Shown: positions 13,568 to 25,043 of the stretch, one piece after another
Layout: every line of letters begins with the position of its first letter
Numbering within the stretch: the first letter of the stretch is position 1
From: Erythrophleum ivorense
Taxonomy: Eukaryota; Streptophyta; Magnoliopsida; Fabales; Fabaceae
Reading direction: 5' to 3'
Length of the DNA: 64,000 nt
Assembly: GCA_026724425.1 (NCBI GenBank)
Contig: JAIUCV010000023.1
Span: forward strand, 7,507,958-7,571,957
Notes under the pieces: model-generated
The model's database searches: none
What the model saw: only the letters and a program-made list of their open reading frames with translations
Told to the model about the DNA's origin: nothing
Translations under genes and position numbers: made by a program

Positions 13568-14884
13568 ATTTGAAACAAATCTTTACCTATGATTTAGTCA
13601 TATTGTTGCCTTACTCAATAGAAGAAATGATAATTGAAATTCACAACTCATAATTCCTACATTTATGAAAGTATAATTAGCTTAGGAATTTTTGTGAAAT
13701 AGTTGAATTCATATAATTTTCAACTTTGCACTTTGCCTTTGCGGACGTGAAACTGTTGGCATCCTCATGGCATTACATCATTAAGTATTAAAAATAACAT
13801 CATCTCATATTGCATTACCTTGATAGTAAAATTGTAATCTCTCTCCATTATATACTATCAATAATCCAAAAATAAGAACAAAGGAAAGAAATAAGAGTAT
13901 AAATCATGAATTAAAGGAAAACACTCAAGTTTGAGTAAGAAGAGAGATGACTCAAAAACTTGAAGCAAACTCAAAATCTAATTCAAGTAAGCTTGTACTA
14001 CTAATAGTGAATTGAAGGACTTGTAAAAAAGGGGTAATGAAAATTACTCACTTACGTTTAGGGGAGGAACTATAAAAATGGAAGAGAGGGCATAGGGCGT
14101 GTGTAAGAGAGGAGTTGCATTATAGCATTTAGGGGTTGTAGAATGGAGAAGAAGGAATGCATGAGAAAGAAGCTACATTGTACATGAGACAATCAATGTG
14201 AAGAAAATCCATCAAATGTAATCCAACTCACATATGCAAACTAAAAACTTATAGAAAAAAAAAATCAAACATACATTAGGCTGAAAAGAAGAAGTTTTTA
14301 GTGAAGCTATTATCACCAACCATGGTAATGGTCAAAGCTAGGGGAACTACTATTAAGTGAAAAAGGGACATCATTATGGTCACTAGATTGGTTAGGTTGT
14401 GTCGTTGTTGGTGGATTGAGTGTTGTTGTCGAGTGAAGAGGGAGTTTTAACTTTTGAGTGAAGGCCTCTAGAGATGAAGAAGATGGATGCCATAGGTTAG
14501 GGGAAATTAATGAGTTTAACCATGATTTTTTGAAACTATGGTTAAGCCTGTCTTTGCCTTGATTATGCAAAATCATGGTTAAGACATGGTTTAACCATAA
14601 TTGTAGGAAAATTGTAGTTAAACCATCATGTTTAATGATGATTTTATTTAATTGTGGTTAAATCATAATGAGATTTAACCATGATTTTTTTTTATAAATT
14701 ATGATTAAAACTAGGCTTACCCATAGTTATGGATTAACTATAGTTATTTGTTAACCATCATTAAGCCTCTGACTTAACCATAACTAGATAAACCATGGTT
14801 AAGCTAAAGAATTGCAGCATCTTTTATTGTAACAAAAAAAAAAGAAGTTGAAAATTTTTTGAAATCCTGAAATTTTCTAAGTCT

Positions 14885-15140
14885 GCTAGCTATAGCGAGA
14901 AATGACCTAGCTATAGCAAATGTACCTGTTCGCTATAGCGATAAATGATCTAGCTATAGTGAGAGTACCTTTTAGTTATAGCGAGAATACTTCTAGCTAT
15001 AGCGAGTGCAGGCATCCCATACAAAAACTAGTGGGTTCCTCGCCATAGCACGCGCCGTAGCGAAAACAGGGTTTAGGACTGATACGTGCTCGTTGTAACA
15101 AGGGTTATTCTTCGCTATAGAGAGGGTTAGTCCGGAAAAG
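14885..15140. repeat. CTATAGCGAG box array in LTR
   Basis: At least eight near-copies of GCTATAGCGAG, spaced roughly 20-40 bp and in effectively both orientations because the core GCTATAGC is palindromic. The same array occurs in the relatives at 31560-31790 and 54095-54262. Confidence 0.85.
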
Positions 15141-15867
15141 TGTGAAAAAAGAGAATTTGACCTCTTAAAGCGTCCCAATTCATTCCTTTTCCTTTTAACC
15201 AACTTAGGCTTCATCTAAGGCAGAGAAAAGGGTTCAAGAGAGAGAGAGAGACCTAGAGAAGGAAGGTGAACAAGAAAAAGGTAAGTATAACTTGAGATCT
15301 CCGTAGCTTTTCTTCTTGGAGTTTTGCTCTTCTCTCTTTGTCTTCTCTTGCTATGGTTTTGGATGTTGAATTAGCTATATTTTGGGTTTGGTTCAGAAGA
15401 GGAAAAGTGGAAAACTACTCTTGAAGAAGGCTAAAACTCATGTATCTTCACTTCTTCTTTTTTGCTTCCTTTCTTGAGAGCTTGAGAGAGGAAGGAGAGT
15501 TAGTGGAATTCTAGAGAGAGAATCCCTAGTTTCTTATGTTTTGTAGGGTTTATTATGTAGAACCCCTTAGCCTTTGTGAGTAATTGTTTGACTTTCAAGA
15601 GAGTAATTCCATGCTCTTTGTTGTGTCTAGGCTCAAAAGAAGCACCTCTATCTAGTTGTGATTGTGAAATCAAGAAAGGAGAAGAGAAATTGAAAGGGAA
15701 GGCTTGTGTTAGCCTATAAGGTAGCTCTCCACTCTTTCTTGTTACATTCTTAGATGTGTAAAAGTCATTGTATGCTTATGTATATACTTGTATTGTGAGA
15801 CATGCCATTTGATATTGCCTTGATGCATTGGTACTAATATACTTATGATATGGATTGTAAAAATTGC

Positions 15868-15990
15868 TCGGGTGAGGTAATGCCAAAAGTCCTTTGAGAT
15901 GGGTGAGGTGGAGCCAAAAGTCCTTAAACAAAGGGTGAGGCCAATCCAAAAGTCCCAAAAACTAGGGTGAGGCTAGATCAAAAGTCCCTA
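15868..15990. repeat. GGGTGAGG minisatellite in LTR
   Basis: Four imperfect tandem units of about 30-38 bp. Each starts (G)GGTGAGG and ends CAAAAGTCC. Equivalent repeats lie at 30680-30870 (complement), 55020-55185 and 63545-63740 (complement), so this is an inherited LTR feature, not a recent expansion. Confidence 0.85.
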
Positions 15991-17440
15991 AAACTTATTC
16001 TTGGCATTGATATGATATTCATGGCATGAAAATCATATATTGTGTAATTGTAAATGGTTTGCATGCTTTGACTTGTTTATATGTCTTGATTGCTTCCTTG
16101 AATGTATTTTTGAGATGTAAATATTTGAGTAAGTGTATAAGTATGTATGAATGGTGTATGAACTATATAGAGAGTCAAAACAATGAGAATGTGGGATTTG
16201 GCCCTTTTGTGGCTTATACGTAATAGTGTATTTTGTCCCGTAGTATAGCAAATTTGAAATGTATGATGAATTAGATCATTTGAGCAATTCATATATGCCA
16301 TGTTTATACTTTAAAACTTGTCCAAGAGGTGCTAGAATATGCAGGAGGCCATTTGGACTAACTTTGAACCATTTTGGGTGCCAAAACTACCAAATTTGTG
16401 AGCTCTATCAAAGTATGACCAAATGAGCTCTTCTTGATATGAAATTTGGCATGCCTCTAGAGTCTATTGAGAGATTCCCAAGAAGCCAAAGTGGGTAATA
16501 TTTGGAGGTCTAGGGAATATTTGGTAAATTGTTGGAGTTAGGAACTGTTGATGGTTTTGGTTATTGTATTGTGCAACTAGGTCCGAAAATGAATCTGTGT
16601 TATTCATGGACCAAATGGTGTCCAATTGTCATGAAATTTTATGGACATAAACTATATATCCACAAAAACCTATACCAACTAGAAGCACCTCAATCGGAGG
16701 TCTGTAGAGGGAGAACAAATGTTCTGAAGTTCTATGTCAGTATCAGGGAAGCCATTCGACCTTTGTTATTGTTCCATCAGTTTTTGAGGTCCAAACGCCA
16801 CTGAAATGATCTGAACTTATTTTTATCCTCTAGCTAACATTTTTAGCTTTCCAAATTGGTATATTTTTCCCAGATTGGATTTTTTTGGAATTAGTTACGA
16901 ATTTTTGAAGTTCATGATAGCAAGCTGCACTAGTACCAGGGACAGCCAGACCTCTGTTTTTTTTTCAATGTCAAACATGGTCCAAACGTTGAGATTATGG
17001 TTGGAAATTATTTTTAGTGTAAATTTAACATCTATATATTTCTAGAGAGCTATGGTTTTCTTGATTCCCATTTTTATATAATTAGTTATGATTTTTCAAA
17101 ATTAGAGCCAAAAATTTAATTTTTGGGCTCATTTGAGAAATTGCATTTTCTTGGTTTTTGACTCCATATCCGTGGTTTATGGATTCTTTTATGCTATATA
17201 TGAGTTGTATAAATGAAGTTTGAGTAGAGAATATGATTTATAGGTTCATAGGACCCATGGGGCAAATTATGAGCAGTTGAACCTCGTTTTAAAGCACGAA
17301 AATGCCACAATTTGTACTTGTTCTTGGGAAATCATATGGAATCAAGTTAGGAGGGAGATTAAATGAGGTTAAGACATTATGGTGTTACATTTATAATTGT
17401 GGTTAAATCTTTGTCACTAAACCTTTGTTTTCTTGTAGCA

Positions 17441-17583
17441 AGTGGTGAGTCTATGAGATTGTATGTTGCCCACAAATGGGCTTCTTGCTTGGTTTTCTTT
17501 TTATAAACCCTAAAGGCCTAAACACTCCAAATCCAATTTGTTAGCCTATTCCATAAATAAGTAAAGAAGTGAATATTAAATGG
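17441..17583. other. Short spacer between repeats
   Basis: 143 bp between the right end of the DNA element and the start of the next LTR-like unit. Nothing recognisable. It ends AATGG, a near match to AATGC beyond 19453. Confidence 0.4.
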
Positions 17584-19453
17584 TGCATTTCTGCATCACA
17601 AATCCCAAATACTCTAAAATCAAACCCAGCTTTGCAATCAAATGCACCTGATGATGCCTTAGTCGCTTAAGCACTCAATTAAACTAAGATTGATTTAATA
17701 TAGTATAGGTCAACCCTAGGTCATTCTTCCCAATGAGCAATTTAGGGGTTAGGTTAGATTGATTCTAGGTGATTATTTGATGCTTAAAATATTATGCAAA
17801 TTTTAGAAAACTATCTCTACGCTAAATGCAAAATTAATTGAACTAAATGCATGTAATTGGGGGTTTTAATTAAGAAATTAAATTTCAACTAGAAGAGAGA
17901 AAAAAATCTAAATAAGTAATTAAACTAGACTGCTCTAAAGTAAAATTAAAGTGATTGTGAAAATGCAAAGAACAAATAGGAGGAAAACAAAGTTTTGCAA
18001 GGGGACTTTGGCTCTCATTACTCACCAAAGATTAATTGAGACCAAGAGAAGTGATTAGACAGTAGACCAATAAATTTAATTAACTTAATCCAAGGATAGG
18101 AAACCCTAGGCTAAAATGCACATCACTTAACTTAACTAGGAAACCTTTAGCTAATTCAAGTAATTTGCAAGTAATTAAGCTAATTAAATTTATCAAATCC
18201 TTCAACAATTGGATTCAATTAATTCTAGAAAATTTGGTTTTAATTACCTAATTAAACAATTAAGCAATTATACTACCCAATTCAACAATCAAGTAGTGCA
18301 AGAGACCAAGATATGCAATTAAAATTATAATATTAATCAAATTAATACAAGAGAACTCAAATATCAATCCAATCAACATTATAAGGTCTATAAAACTAAA
18401 ATTCCAGCAACTACAAAACATAATTCCAATCCCAAATAACACCAATTCCAATTACAATCTAAGATAAAATCATTGTCCAACCTAAAACTAAGTCTCAACA
18501 TTAAATCCACATAAAAATTCCTAAAACCAGAGAATTCCTAAGTTCTTGAAATTGAAAGAAGGAAAAGGTAGAAAAAAAAGAACTCCCCAATGGTCTTCAA
18601 TCAATGTAAATCAAGAGTTCAAGCCTTCCTCCTCCATGCTCTACCTTGGTGCCACCCTTCTTTAAGCTTCCATGGATTTTGTTCCTCTAAACTCCTTCAA
18701 GCTCTCTGCCATGAAGAGATAATGAAGGAGAATAGCCTTTGTTAAATGAATGATGGTGGTAATATATGGGAGGGAGACATGTTGTTGAGAAGAGAAAAGG
18801 GGCCCGCGGGTGTTGGAGAGAAGGAGTGTAAATGATGATTTTTGTGGTTTTTAGCGCCGACTCTTCCTCCAAGTGTGTCTCTTTGCCTCTCTCGGTGTGA
18901 AGTCTGAAAATGAATGAATGAAGCAGCAATTTGTTCTCTCCAGGTGCGCCTCTGCTGTGTAGTCCGAAAAGCCCCCAAAGAGGAATGAAGAAACAACAAT
19001 TTTTGTTCTCTTCAGGTCGCCTCCTCATTGACTCTTCCACAAGAAAACGAAATGAAAACCTAATATCCTATTTACAAAAATGCCATCACCAAGTAATTAA
19101 TAAAAATAAAAGAATTTTGCTTCAATCTTGACCCTTGATTTCACTTTAAATCTTCAATTCATTTGCCTAAAATTGTCTTACACCATTGATTCTTAATTCA
19201 TCTCCAAAAATTTGCACAAATTTAATAAATATTTTAAAGATTGGAAATATTCAACCCATCAAAGAAATATGAAAAATAAAATATTATCAATTTAAACCCA
19301 AAAATTCTCCCAATTAATTCAAAATTATATTATTTTTTAAAATTGACCAAAAATTCAAATATTGTATAATAAATCCATTTAAGAATAATCATAAAAAATA
19401 ATAATAAATGTGGGTAAAAATATATAAAAGTTAGCACTTATTAGCACCCATCA
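17584..19453 (-). mobile_element. Probable solo LTR of an unrelated family
   Basis: On the minus strand the unit starts TGATGGGTGCTAATAAGTGC at 19453 and ends AGAAATGCA at 17584, giving the TG...CA ends of an LTR and a length of 1870 bp. The flanks AATGG (17579-17583) and AATGC (19454-19458) match at four of five bases, a plausible decayed target duplication. No coding domain is present; the short frames around 18687-19131 look incidental. The left boundary is the less certain one, since it was chosen partly by the flank match. Confidence 0.5.
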
Positions 19454-19956
19454 AATGCAAGGGTAGAAATTATGGTGGTTTTTGGTACTTTTCGAACTTT
19501 GAAGGCTCTTCCTCCTCTTCGCATGGCAGTAACATTGGGTGGTTTCTTGTGTGGCTCTTGCTCTTTTATCCATCCTTGTGCTTCCACAAAATGTAAGCTT
19601 AAAAAATGATGTTCTTGCTATTTATCGTTGGGTATAGGTACCTTAAGGTAAGCTTAGAAACATGGTAGACATTTGAGCTTCTAGAGTATGTTGCTGACTC
19701 ATATGGTTAAATTTTTCCTATTTTGGTGTTATCGTTAAATTGGTTATGTTATTTGTATATATATGAATTTTATTGCATTAATTAAATGCTAGTTGACAAC
19801 TTAACATTCAAATATAGATATACAAATATCTGAATATATCATCATTTTATATTAATTTATAATGGAAATATTATATTTTAATAGATATTTATTGAGGCAT
19901 GTAAACTTTTACTAATTTATTCCCTTATAAATTTATTTAAACTTTTTGACAACATT
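19454..19956. other. Flanking DNA between two LTR elements; possible small gene fragment
   Basis: About 500 bp. A 45-codon open frame at 19472-19609 (+) begins MVVFGTFRTLKALPPLRM and has a splice-donor-like AATG/TAAGC close to its end. It could be a first-exon remnant of a host gene, but I recognise no family and would not call it a gene. The rest is AT-rich. Confidence 0.3.
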
Positions 19957-20091
19957 GCCCAATATTTCTTAGAAGTTATTATCTTTGAGGAATAATGCTT
20001 GAAAGTTCCGAAAATTGTGAACTCTCTTTGCTGAAAATTGTAAGGGTTAGCTCTTGTATAGAAAGAATTCCATTTTATGAATAGAAAAAGT

Positions 20092-20461
20092 TGTTAAAAT
20101 ATAATAATTAGAAAAAAGAGGTATGGTGCATTGATAATATAAGCTGAAGCACATGAAGATAGTGGCAGCAAGTCTAATGCATAGGCCATGGAACATTCCA
20201 CTGGGCAGTAGGTACAATATATAGGCTCATAATTTATAATTTTTCATTTGCTTAGAGTAGCGTTGGCTTTAGGAGGAATTCTTTGGTATGAAGCAACATA
20301 ATACTCTACTGTCTAGCAAATATTATAAATAGGGATAAAGACAATCCATATTGTAGCAACCGAAAAAATTTCTATTAGAAATTCAATTTTAGATATCCAT
20401 TCTTTGCTCTTTTTTTTCTTATTCTCTTGTCTCCATAATTTCAAATGTCATAATTCCATCA
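20092..20461 (+). repeat. Copia 5' LTR, extra tandem copy
   Basis: Outer 370-bp copy created by the 661-bp duplication. It starts TGTTAAAATATA, ends CCATCA and is followed by an intact-looking leader that breaks off at about 20615. Confidence 0.85.
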
Positions 20462-20752
20462 GTGGGATTAGAGCCCTGTTTCTAAAAACACCCATATCTA
20501 GCCATCTTGATATTACATTCTTACATCTCTGCTATTTGTCCCTATGACCTCTACATCTACCTCAAATTTAACCACTCTCAATTATACTCAAGCTTCAATC
20601 CCCATATTTGAGGGTTAGCTCAGTATTTCTTAGAAGTTGTTATCTTTAAGGAATAATCCTTGAAAGTTTCAAAAATTGTGAACTCTATTTGCTGAAAATT
20701 GTAAGGGTTAGCTCTTGTATAGAAAGAATTCCATTTTATGAATAGAAAAAGT

Positions 20753-21122
20753 TGTTAAAATATACTAATTAGAAAAAAGAGGTATGGTTCATTGATAATA
20801 TAAGCTGAAGCACATGAAGATAGTGGCGACAAGTCTAATGCATAGGCTATGGAATATTCCACTGGGCAGTAGGTACAATATATAGGCTCATAATTTGTAA
20901 TTTTTCATTTGCTTAGAGTGGCGTTGGCTTTAGGAGGAATTCTTTGGCATGAGGCAACATAATACTCCACTGTCTAGCAAATATTATAAATAGGGATAAA
21001 GACAATCCATATTGTAACAACTGAAAAAAGTTCTATTAGAAATTCAATTTTAGATATCCATTCTTTGCTCTTTTTGTTCTTATTCTCTTGTCTCCATAAT
21101 TTCAAATGTCATAATTCCATTA
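20753..21122 (+). repeat. Copia 5' LTR, copy joined to the coding region
   Basis: 370 bp, with the same limits as the outer copy shifted by 661. Its last bases are CCATTA, so the terminal CA has become TA. The primer-binding site follows directly. Confidence 0.9.
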
Positions 21123-21123
21123 G

Positions 21124-21135
21124 TGGGATCAGAGC
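21124..21135 (+). other. Primer-binding site of the copia element
   Basis: TGGGATCAGAGC differs at one base from the usual plant initiator-methionine tRNA primer site TGGTATCAGAGC and sits one base after the LTR. The duplicated leader has the equivalent at 20463. Confidence 0.75.
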
Positions 21136-21204
21136 CCTATTTCTAAAAACACCCATATCCAGCCATCTTGATATTACATTCTTACATCTCTTCTATTCGT
21201 CCCT

Positions 21205-22194
21205 ATGACCTCCACATCTACCTCAAATTTAACCACTTTTAATTATACTCAAGCTTCAATCCCTATATTTGAGGGTGAAGCTTATGATCTTTGGAGTATA
21301 GAAATGAAGACATTATTCATCTCACAAGATTTGTGAGAAATGGTGGTGGAAGAATTGCAAGAACTAACCCTAGAAGAGCAGGCATCATGGACAGCTGCAA
21401 AGCAAAAGGAATACAAATAAAATATGCAAAAAGATGCAAAAGCTTTACTCTTCATTCAACAAAGGATAAGCAATGCGATCTTTCCAAGGATTATGAATGC
21501 CAAAATTGCAAATGAGGTATGGAAAATTTTAAAGAGTCAGTACAAAGACTCTGACAAGGTAATCACTATCAAATTTCAATCTTTATGGAGAGATTTTGAT
21601 ACTTTAATGATGAAGGAAGGTGAATCAATACAAATTTTCTTCTCTTGTGTCTCTAATATTATTAATCAAATTAGAAGTCATGAAGACATGATAGAAGATA
21701 AGAAAATTATTCAAAAATTATTAAAAAGCCTTTCGGCAAAATTTGATCATGTGGTGGCTACAATTGAAGAAGCCCAAGATTTATCAAAGCTTACTCCAGT
21801 GGAACTAATGAGATCTCTCCAAGCCTATGAGGAGATAATGCAAATATTTGAGTCACCACTAGAGCAAGCCTTTAAGTCAAAAATAAATATTTTCAAAAAT
21901 GATGGAGAAAAGAAGAATGACCACGGTCAAAATCCTCAAAATAGGGGATCATCTAATTATTGTGGAAGGGGGAGAAAAAATTACAAAAATCAAGGGAGAA
22001 AAAATAAATCAAGCTCCTATTGCTGTCTATGCAAGAAAAATAATCATGATACAAAAGACTATCGATGCAAATGCAAAAGGTGCAAAAAGCACACTTATTT
22101 TGAAAAAGATTATTGGTATTGGGAAAAAGAAGACACAAATTTTACTGAAAAATATCAATCCTTTGATCAAATATTTTATTATACATTTTCTTCT
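21205..22194 (+). pseudogene. Copia gag (capsid/nucleocapsid), with stops
   Basis: The frame opens with MTSTSTSNLTTFNYTQASIP at 21205 and contains AYDLWSIEMKTLFISQDL, the DUF4219/UBN2-type start of plant copia gag. It then continues through a long helical region (about 21430-21880). Two in-frame stops occur early, one a tryptophan codon turned TGA at about 21328. The C-terminal zinc knuckles (about 22010-22110) keep the first two cysteines and one histidine, but the last cysteine of both knuckles reads tyrosine. Gag would form the particle and bind RNA. The frame ends at a TAA at 22195. This copy cannot make a full normal protein. Confidence 0.8.
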
Positions 22195-22197
22195 TAA

Positions 22198-23978
22198 GAA
22201 TCAAGGGATGTTTGGTATCTTGATAGTGGTTGTTCAAACCACATGACAAGCAATAAAAATTGCTTTATCAAACTAGATGAAAGTAAGAAATCCCAAGTTA
22301 CACTTGGTGATGGAAAAATGCAAGAGGTAGAAGGCAAAGGTACCATTGCTATCAAGATAAGAAATGGTCAACAAAAATTTATTCATGATGTTTATTATGT
22401 TATGGGTCTTACACAAAATTTATTAAGTGTTGGCCAATTGATCCAAAAAGGCTACAAATTGATTTTTGATGATGATAAATCCATTGTATTTGATAAAAAT
22501 AAGGGGCAACTTATAACTACTATCAAAATGGCCCTAAATAAAATTTTTCCTTTGATGATGCCACTTGAGCATAAATATGCCATGAGATGTGAAAATGTGG
22601 ATGAATCCACACTATGGCATTTGAGATATGGCCATTTGAATTTTTATGACCTTAAATTATTAAATCAAAAAGAAATGGTGCTTGGCCTACCTCCTATGCA
22701 TTTTGAAAAGAAAGTATGTGAAGGATGCATTTTTGGGAAAATGCATAGATTGCCACTCCCAAAATTGTCTTGGAGAGCAAAAGCTCCCCTAGAGTTGGTA
22801 CATGCTGATATATGGGGTCCTCAAGAAACCCCACTCCTAGTGGAAAAAGATATTTTTTACTCTTCGTCAATGATTATACTTGCATGATGTAAGTCTATTT
22901 TATTGAACAAAAATAAGATGCATTCTCTTATTTCACACAGTTTAAAGCCTTTGCTGAGAAACAAACACTCTTAAAATTTTGAGAACTAATCGTGGGGGAG
23001 AATTTACTGATCAAAGTTCATCAAGTTTTGCAAAGAGTACGACATGAAAAAGGAGCTCATAGTTTGTCACACACCTCAACAAAATGGTGTTGTAGAAAGA
23101 AAAAATAGAACTATTGTTGAGATGGTGTATGCTATGCTCCAAGGTAAAAATATGCCAAAATATTTATGGGTTGAAACTGTTAACATAGCAATTTATATTC
23201 TCAACTGATCTCCTACAAAAGCCATTCCAAATAGAATGCCATATGAAATTTAGTTCAAGAGAAAGTTGAATTTGATCATCTCAGAGTCTTTGGCAGCATT
23301 GCCTATACCCACATCCTAAAAGGAAATAAAGATAAGCTAGACGAGAAAGGAGACAGATGTATCTTCATTTGCTATAGTGATGAATCTAGGGGCTATTATC
23401 TTTACAATCCTGACACAAGACAATTAATTATTTCAAAGGATGTCATTTTCAATGAAGAAGTTAGTTGGAAATGGAGTAATGAAGCATCTGAAGGAGTTCA
23501 ACATCTTGAAGCTGAGGAAACTGTTAGAGATAATCTAGACTTAAGCACATACCAACCACTAAGATAACAATACTTGTCACCAGAATCATCTTTTTCAAGA
23601 AAAATGTGCTCATTGTAAGATATTTATCAAACTTGTAATGTTGCATTATTTTCTTGTGAACCACAAAAATATGAAGAAGCAGCAAAAGAAGAAGAATGGA
23701 GAAAAGCTATGAACGAAGAAATCAAGATGATTGAGAAGAACCATACATGGGAGCTCATGGAGAAACCAAAAGAAAAAGAAACCATTAGACTAAAATGGGT
23801 CTACAAAATCAAGTGTAATGATGATGGGTCAATCCAGAAGTTCAAGGCATGGCTTGTAGCTAAAGGATATTCTTAACAACTAGGTATTGACTTCAATAAA
23901 ACTTTCGCTCCCATTGTACATATAGAAACAATCTGAATGGTACTTGCTTTGACCACCCAATTGAAACTATTGGTTTAT
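22198..23978 (+). pseudogene. Copia protease, integrase and N-terminal reverse transcriptase, broken
   Basis: A protease motif WYLDSGCSNHMTSN (about 22215-22255) keeps the catalytic aspartate. The integrase zinc region follows, with LWHLRYGHLNF (about 22612) and CEGCIFGKMHR (about 22720). The frame shifts near 22850, after HADIWGPQE. The integrase core (22870-23300) is scattered over several frames with stops. The integrase C-terminal part (about 23380-23470) and the start of reverse transcriptase, with ETIRLKWVYKIK (about 23785), follow. The gene stops at the gypsy insertion point (23973/23979) and continues at 31852. Domain order integrase before reverse transcriptase is the copia signature. 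Confidence 0.8.
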
Positions 23979-25043
23979 TGTACACCATAATATATTAACC
24001 CCAACTAGGCTCTGCTTAGACTTGATTCCATATGATTTCCAAAGAAAGAAAACAAACTGTAGCATTTTTATGTTATATATTGGGGCTTAAACGCTCATAT
24101 TTTGCCCTGTAGGTCTTGTGAATCCATCAATTACATATTCTACTCAAAATTCATTTATACAACTCGTAAATAAGATAAAACAACCCATGAACCATGGATA
24201 TGAAGCCAAAAACCCAAAAATGCAATTTCTCAAAACGGCCCAAAAGTCAAACTTTTAGCTCTAATTTTGGAAAATCATAACTAATTCTAAATAAATGAGA
24301 ATGAAGTAAACCATAGCTTTCTAGAAAGCTCTGGATATTAACTTTAAAATAAAAATAATTCCAAACCCCAACCTTAGCATTTGGATCACGTTTGACATAA
24401 AAAAGGAGATAGAAGTCTGGCTATCCCTGGTGCTGATACAACTTATTGTCATGAACTTCAAAAAGTCAGAACTAATTCCACAAAAATCCAATCTGGGCAA
24501 ATTATACCAATGTAAAAATCTACAGATGTTAACTAGAAGAAAAGAAATAATTTTAGATCATTTCAATAGCCTTTGGACCTTGAAAACTAATGGAACTATA
24601 ACGAATGTTGGATGGCTTCCTTGATGCTAACATAGAAATTTAGAAAGTTATTTCTTCCTCTACATACCTCCAATTGAGATACTTCTAGTTGGTCACTGTG
24701 GATGTCTAGTTTAGGTCCATAAAATTTCATGACAATTGAACACCGTTTGCCCTGTGAATGACATAGGTTTATTTTCGAACCTATGGTAATAGTGCACTAA
24801 CCAAAATCATCAAAATTTTCTAATTTCAACAATTCATCAAATATTCCCTAAACCTCTAAATATTACCCACTTTAGCTTCTCAAGAAGCTCTCAACAAGCT
24901 CTAGATGCATACCAAATTTTATGTTAAGAAGAACTCATTTGGTCATATCTTGACGGAGTTCACAAATTTGACGAATTTGACACCATAAATAGTTCAAAAT
25001 GGAGGTAAATGGTCTCTTACATGTTTTAGCACCTCTTGGGTAA
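23979..25043 (-). repeat. Truncated 3' LTR of the gypsy element
   Basis: Aligns with 29086-30150 (the LTR 3' part in element orientation) and then stops abruptly at CTTGGGTAA, where integrase sequence begins. One base of the terminal TGTAACACC is lost, leaving TGTACACC. Confidence 0.9.

Larger units (their letters stand above)
14828..17389 (+). mobile_element. Solo LTR of a Del/Tekay-type gypsy family
   Basis: Starts TGTAACAAAA and ends GGTGTTACA, with the 5-bp direct repeat TTTAT on both sides (14823-14827 and 17390-17394). It aligns, in opposite orientation, over its whole length with the complete LTR at 29086-31846 of the internal-domain-containing gypsy element, which fixes family and strand. 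No internal domain is present, so it is a product of LTR-LTR recombination. Internal landmarks shared with relatives are the CTATAGCGAG box array (14885-15140), a GA-rich tract (15236-15252), a splice-donor-like AAAG/GTAAGT at 15281 and a minisatellite (15868-15990). Open frames inside are incidental. Confidence 0.9.
11383..17440. mobile_element. CACTA-like non-autonomous DNA element, split by a solo LTR
   Basis: The two ends carry many copies of a subterminal motif related to TTAACCATGGTTAA (11390-11770 and 14500-14820) in both orientations. The right end continues beyond the inserted LTR (17390-17440): TTGTGGTTAAAT, then, on the minus strand, CTACAAGAAAACAAAGG-TTTAGTGAC. TTTAGTGAC recurs near the left end at about 11420. 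A terminus of the form CTACAAGAAAA with nearby TTTAGTGAC is typical of plant CACTA elements, but I find no clean CACTA ends or 3-bp duplication. The interior has no recognised transposase. A minus-strand frame at 14313-14576 (rich in S, T, P and N) is unidentified and could be captured sequence. Exact limits are uncertain. Confidence 0.45.
19957..21278. repeat. Tandem duplication of about 661 bp (host flank, copia LTR, gag start)
   Basis: Unit 1 (19957-20617) and unit 2 (20618-21278) align at a constant offset of 661 bp. Each contains 135 bp of DNA flanking the copia element, the target-site copy AAAGT, a whole 370-bp LTR, the primer-binding site and the first codons of gag. Unit 1 stops at the junction near 20615; unit 2 continues into the rest of the element. 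Because the flank is copied too, the duplication came after the insertion. The two units differ only by scattered single bases. Confidence 0.9.

Noticed and set aside
14313..14576. 87-codon minus-strand frame rich in S, T, P and N
   Set aside because: No recognised family, no clear exon partners and a position inside a decayed mobile element; mentioned there but not called a gene.
11365..14816. AATTGCA direct repeat as a target duplication of the DNA element
   Set aside because: The subterminal motif resumes beyond the solo LTR at 17390, so the right end lies further out and the 7-bp match is probably chance.
14993..15214. Minus-strand open frame in the solo LTR, with a weak counterpart at 54087-54341
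   Set aside because: Both overlap the CTATAGCGAG array, whose lack of stops explains the frame; the peptide is low complexity.
18687..19131. Overlapping frames on both strands near 19000
   Set aside because: They lie in a probable solo LTR, overlap each other and encode nothing recognisable.
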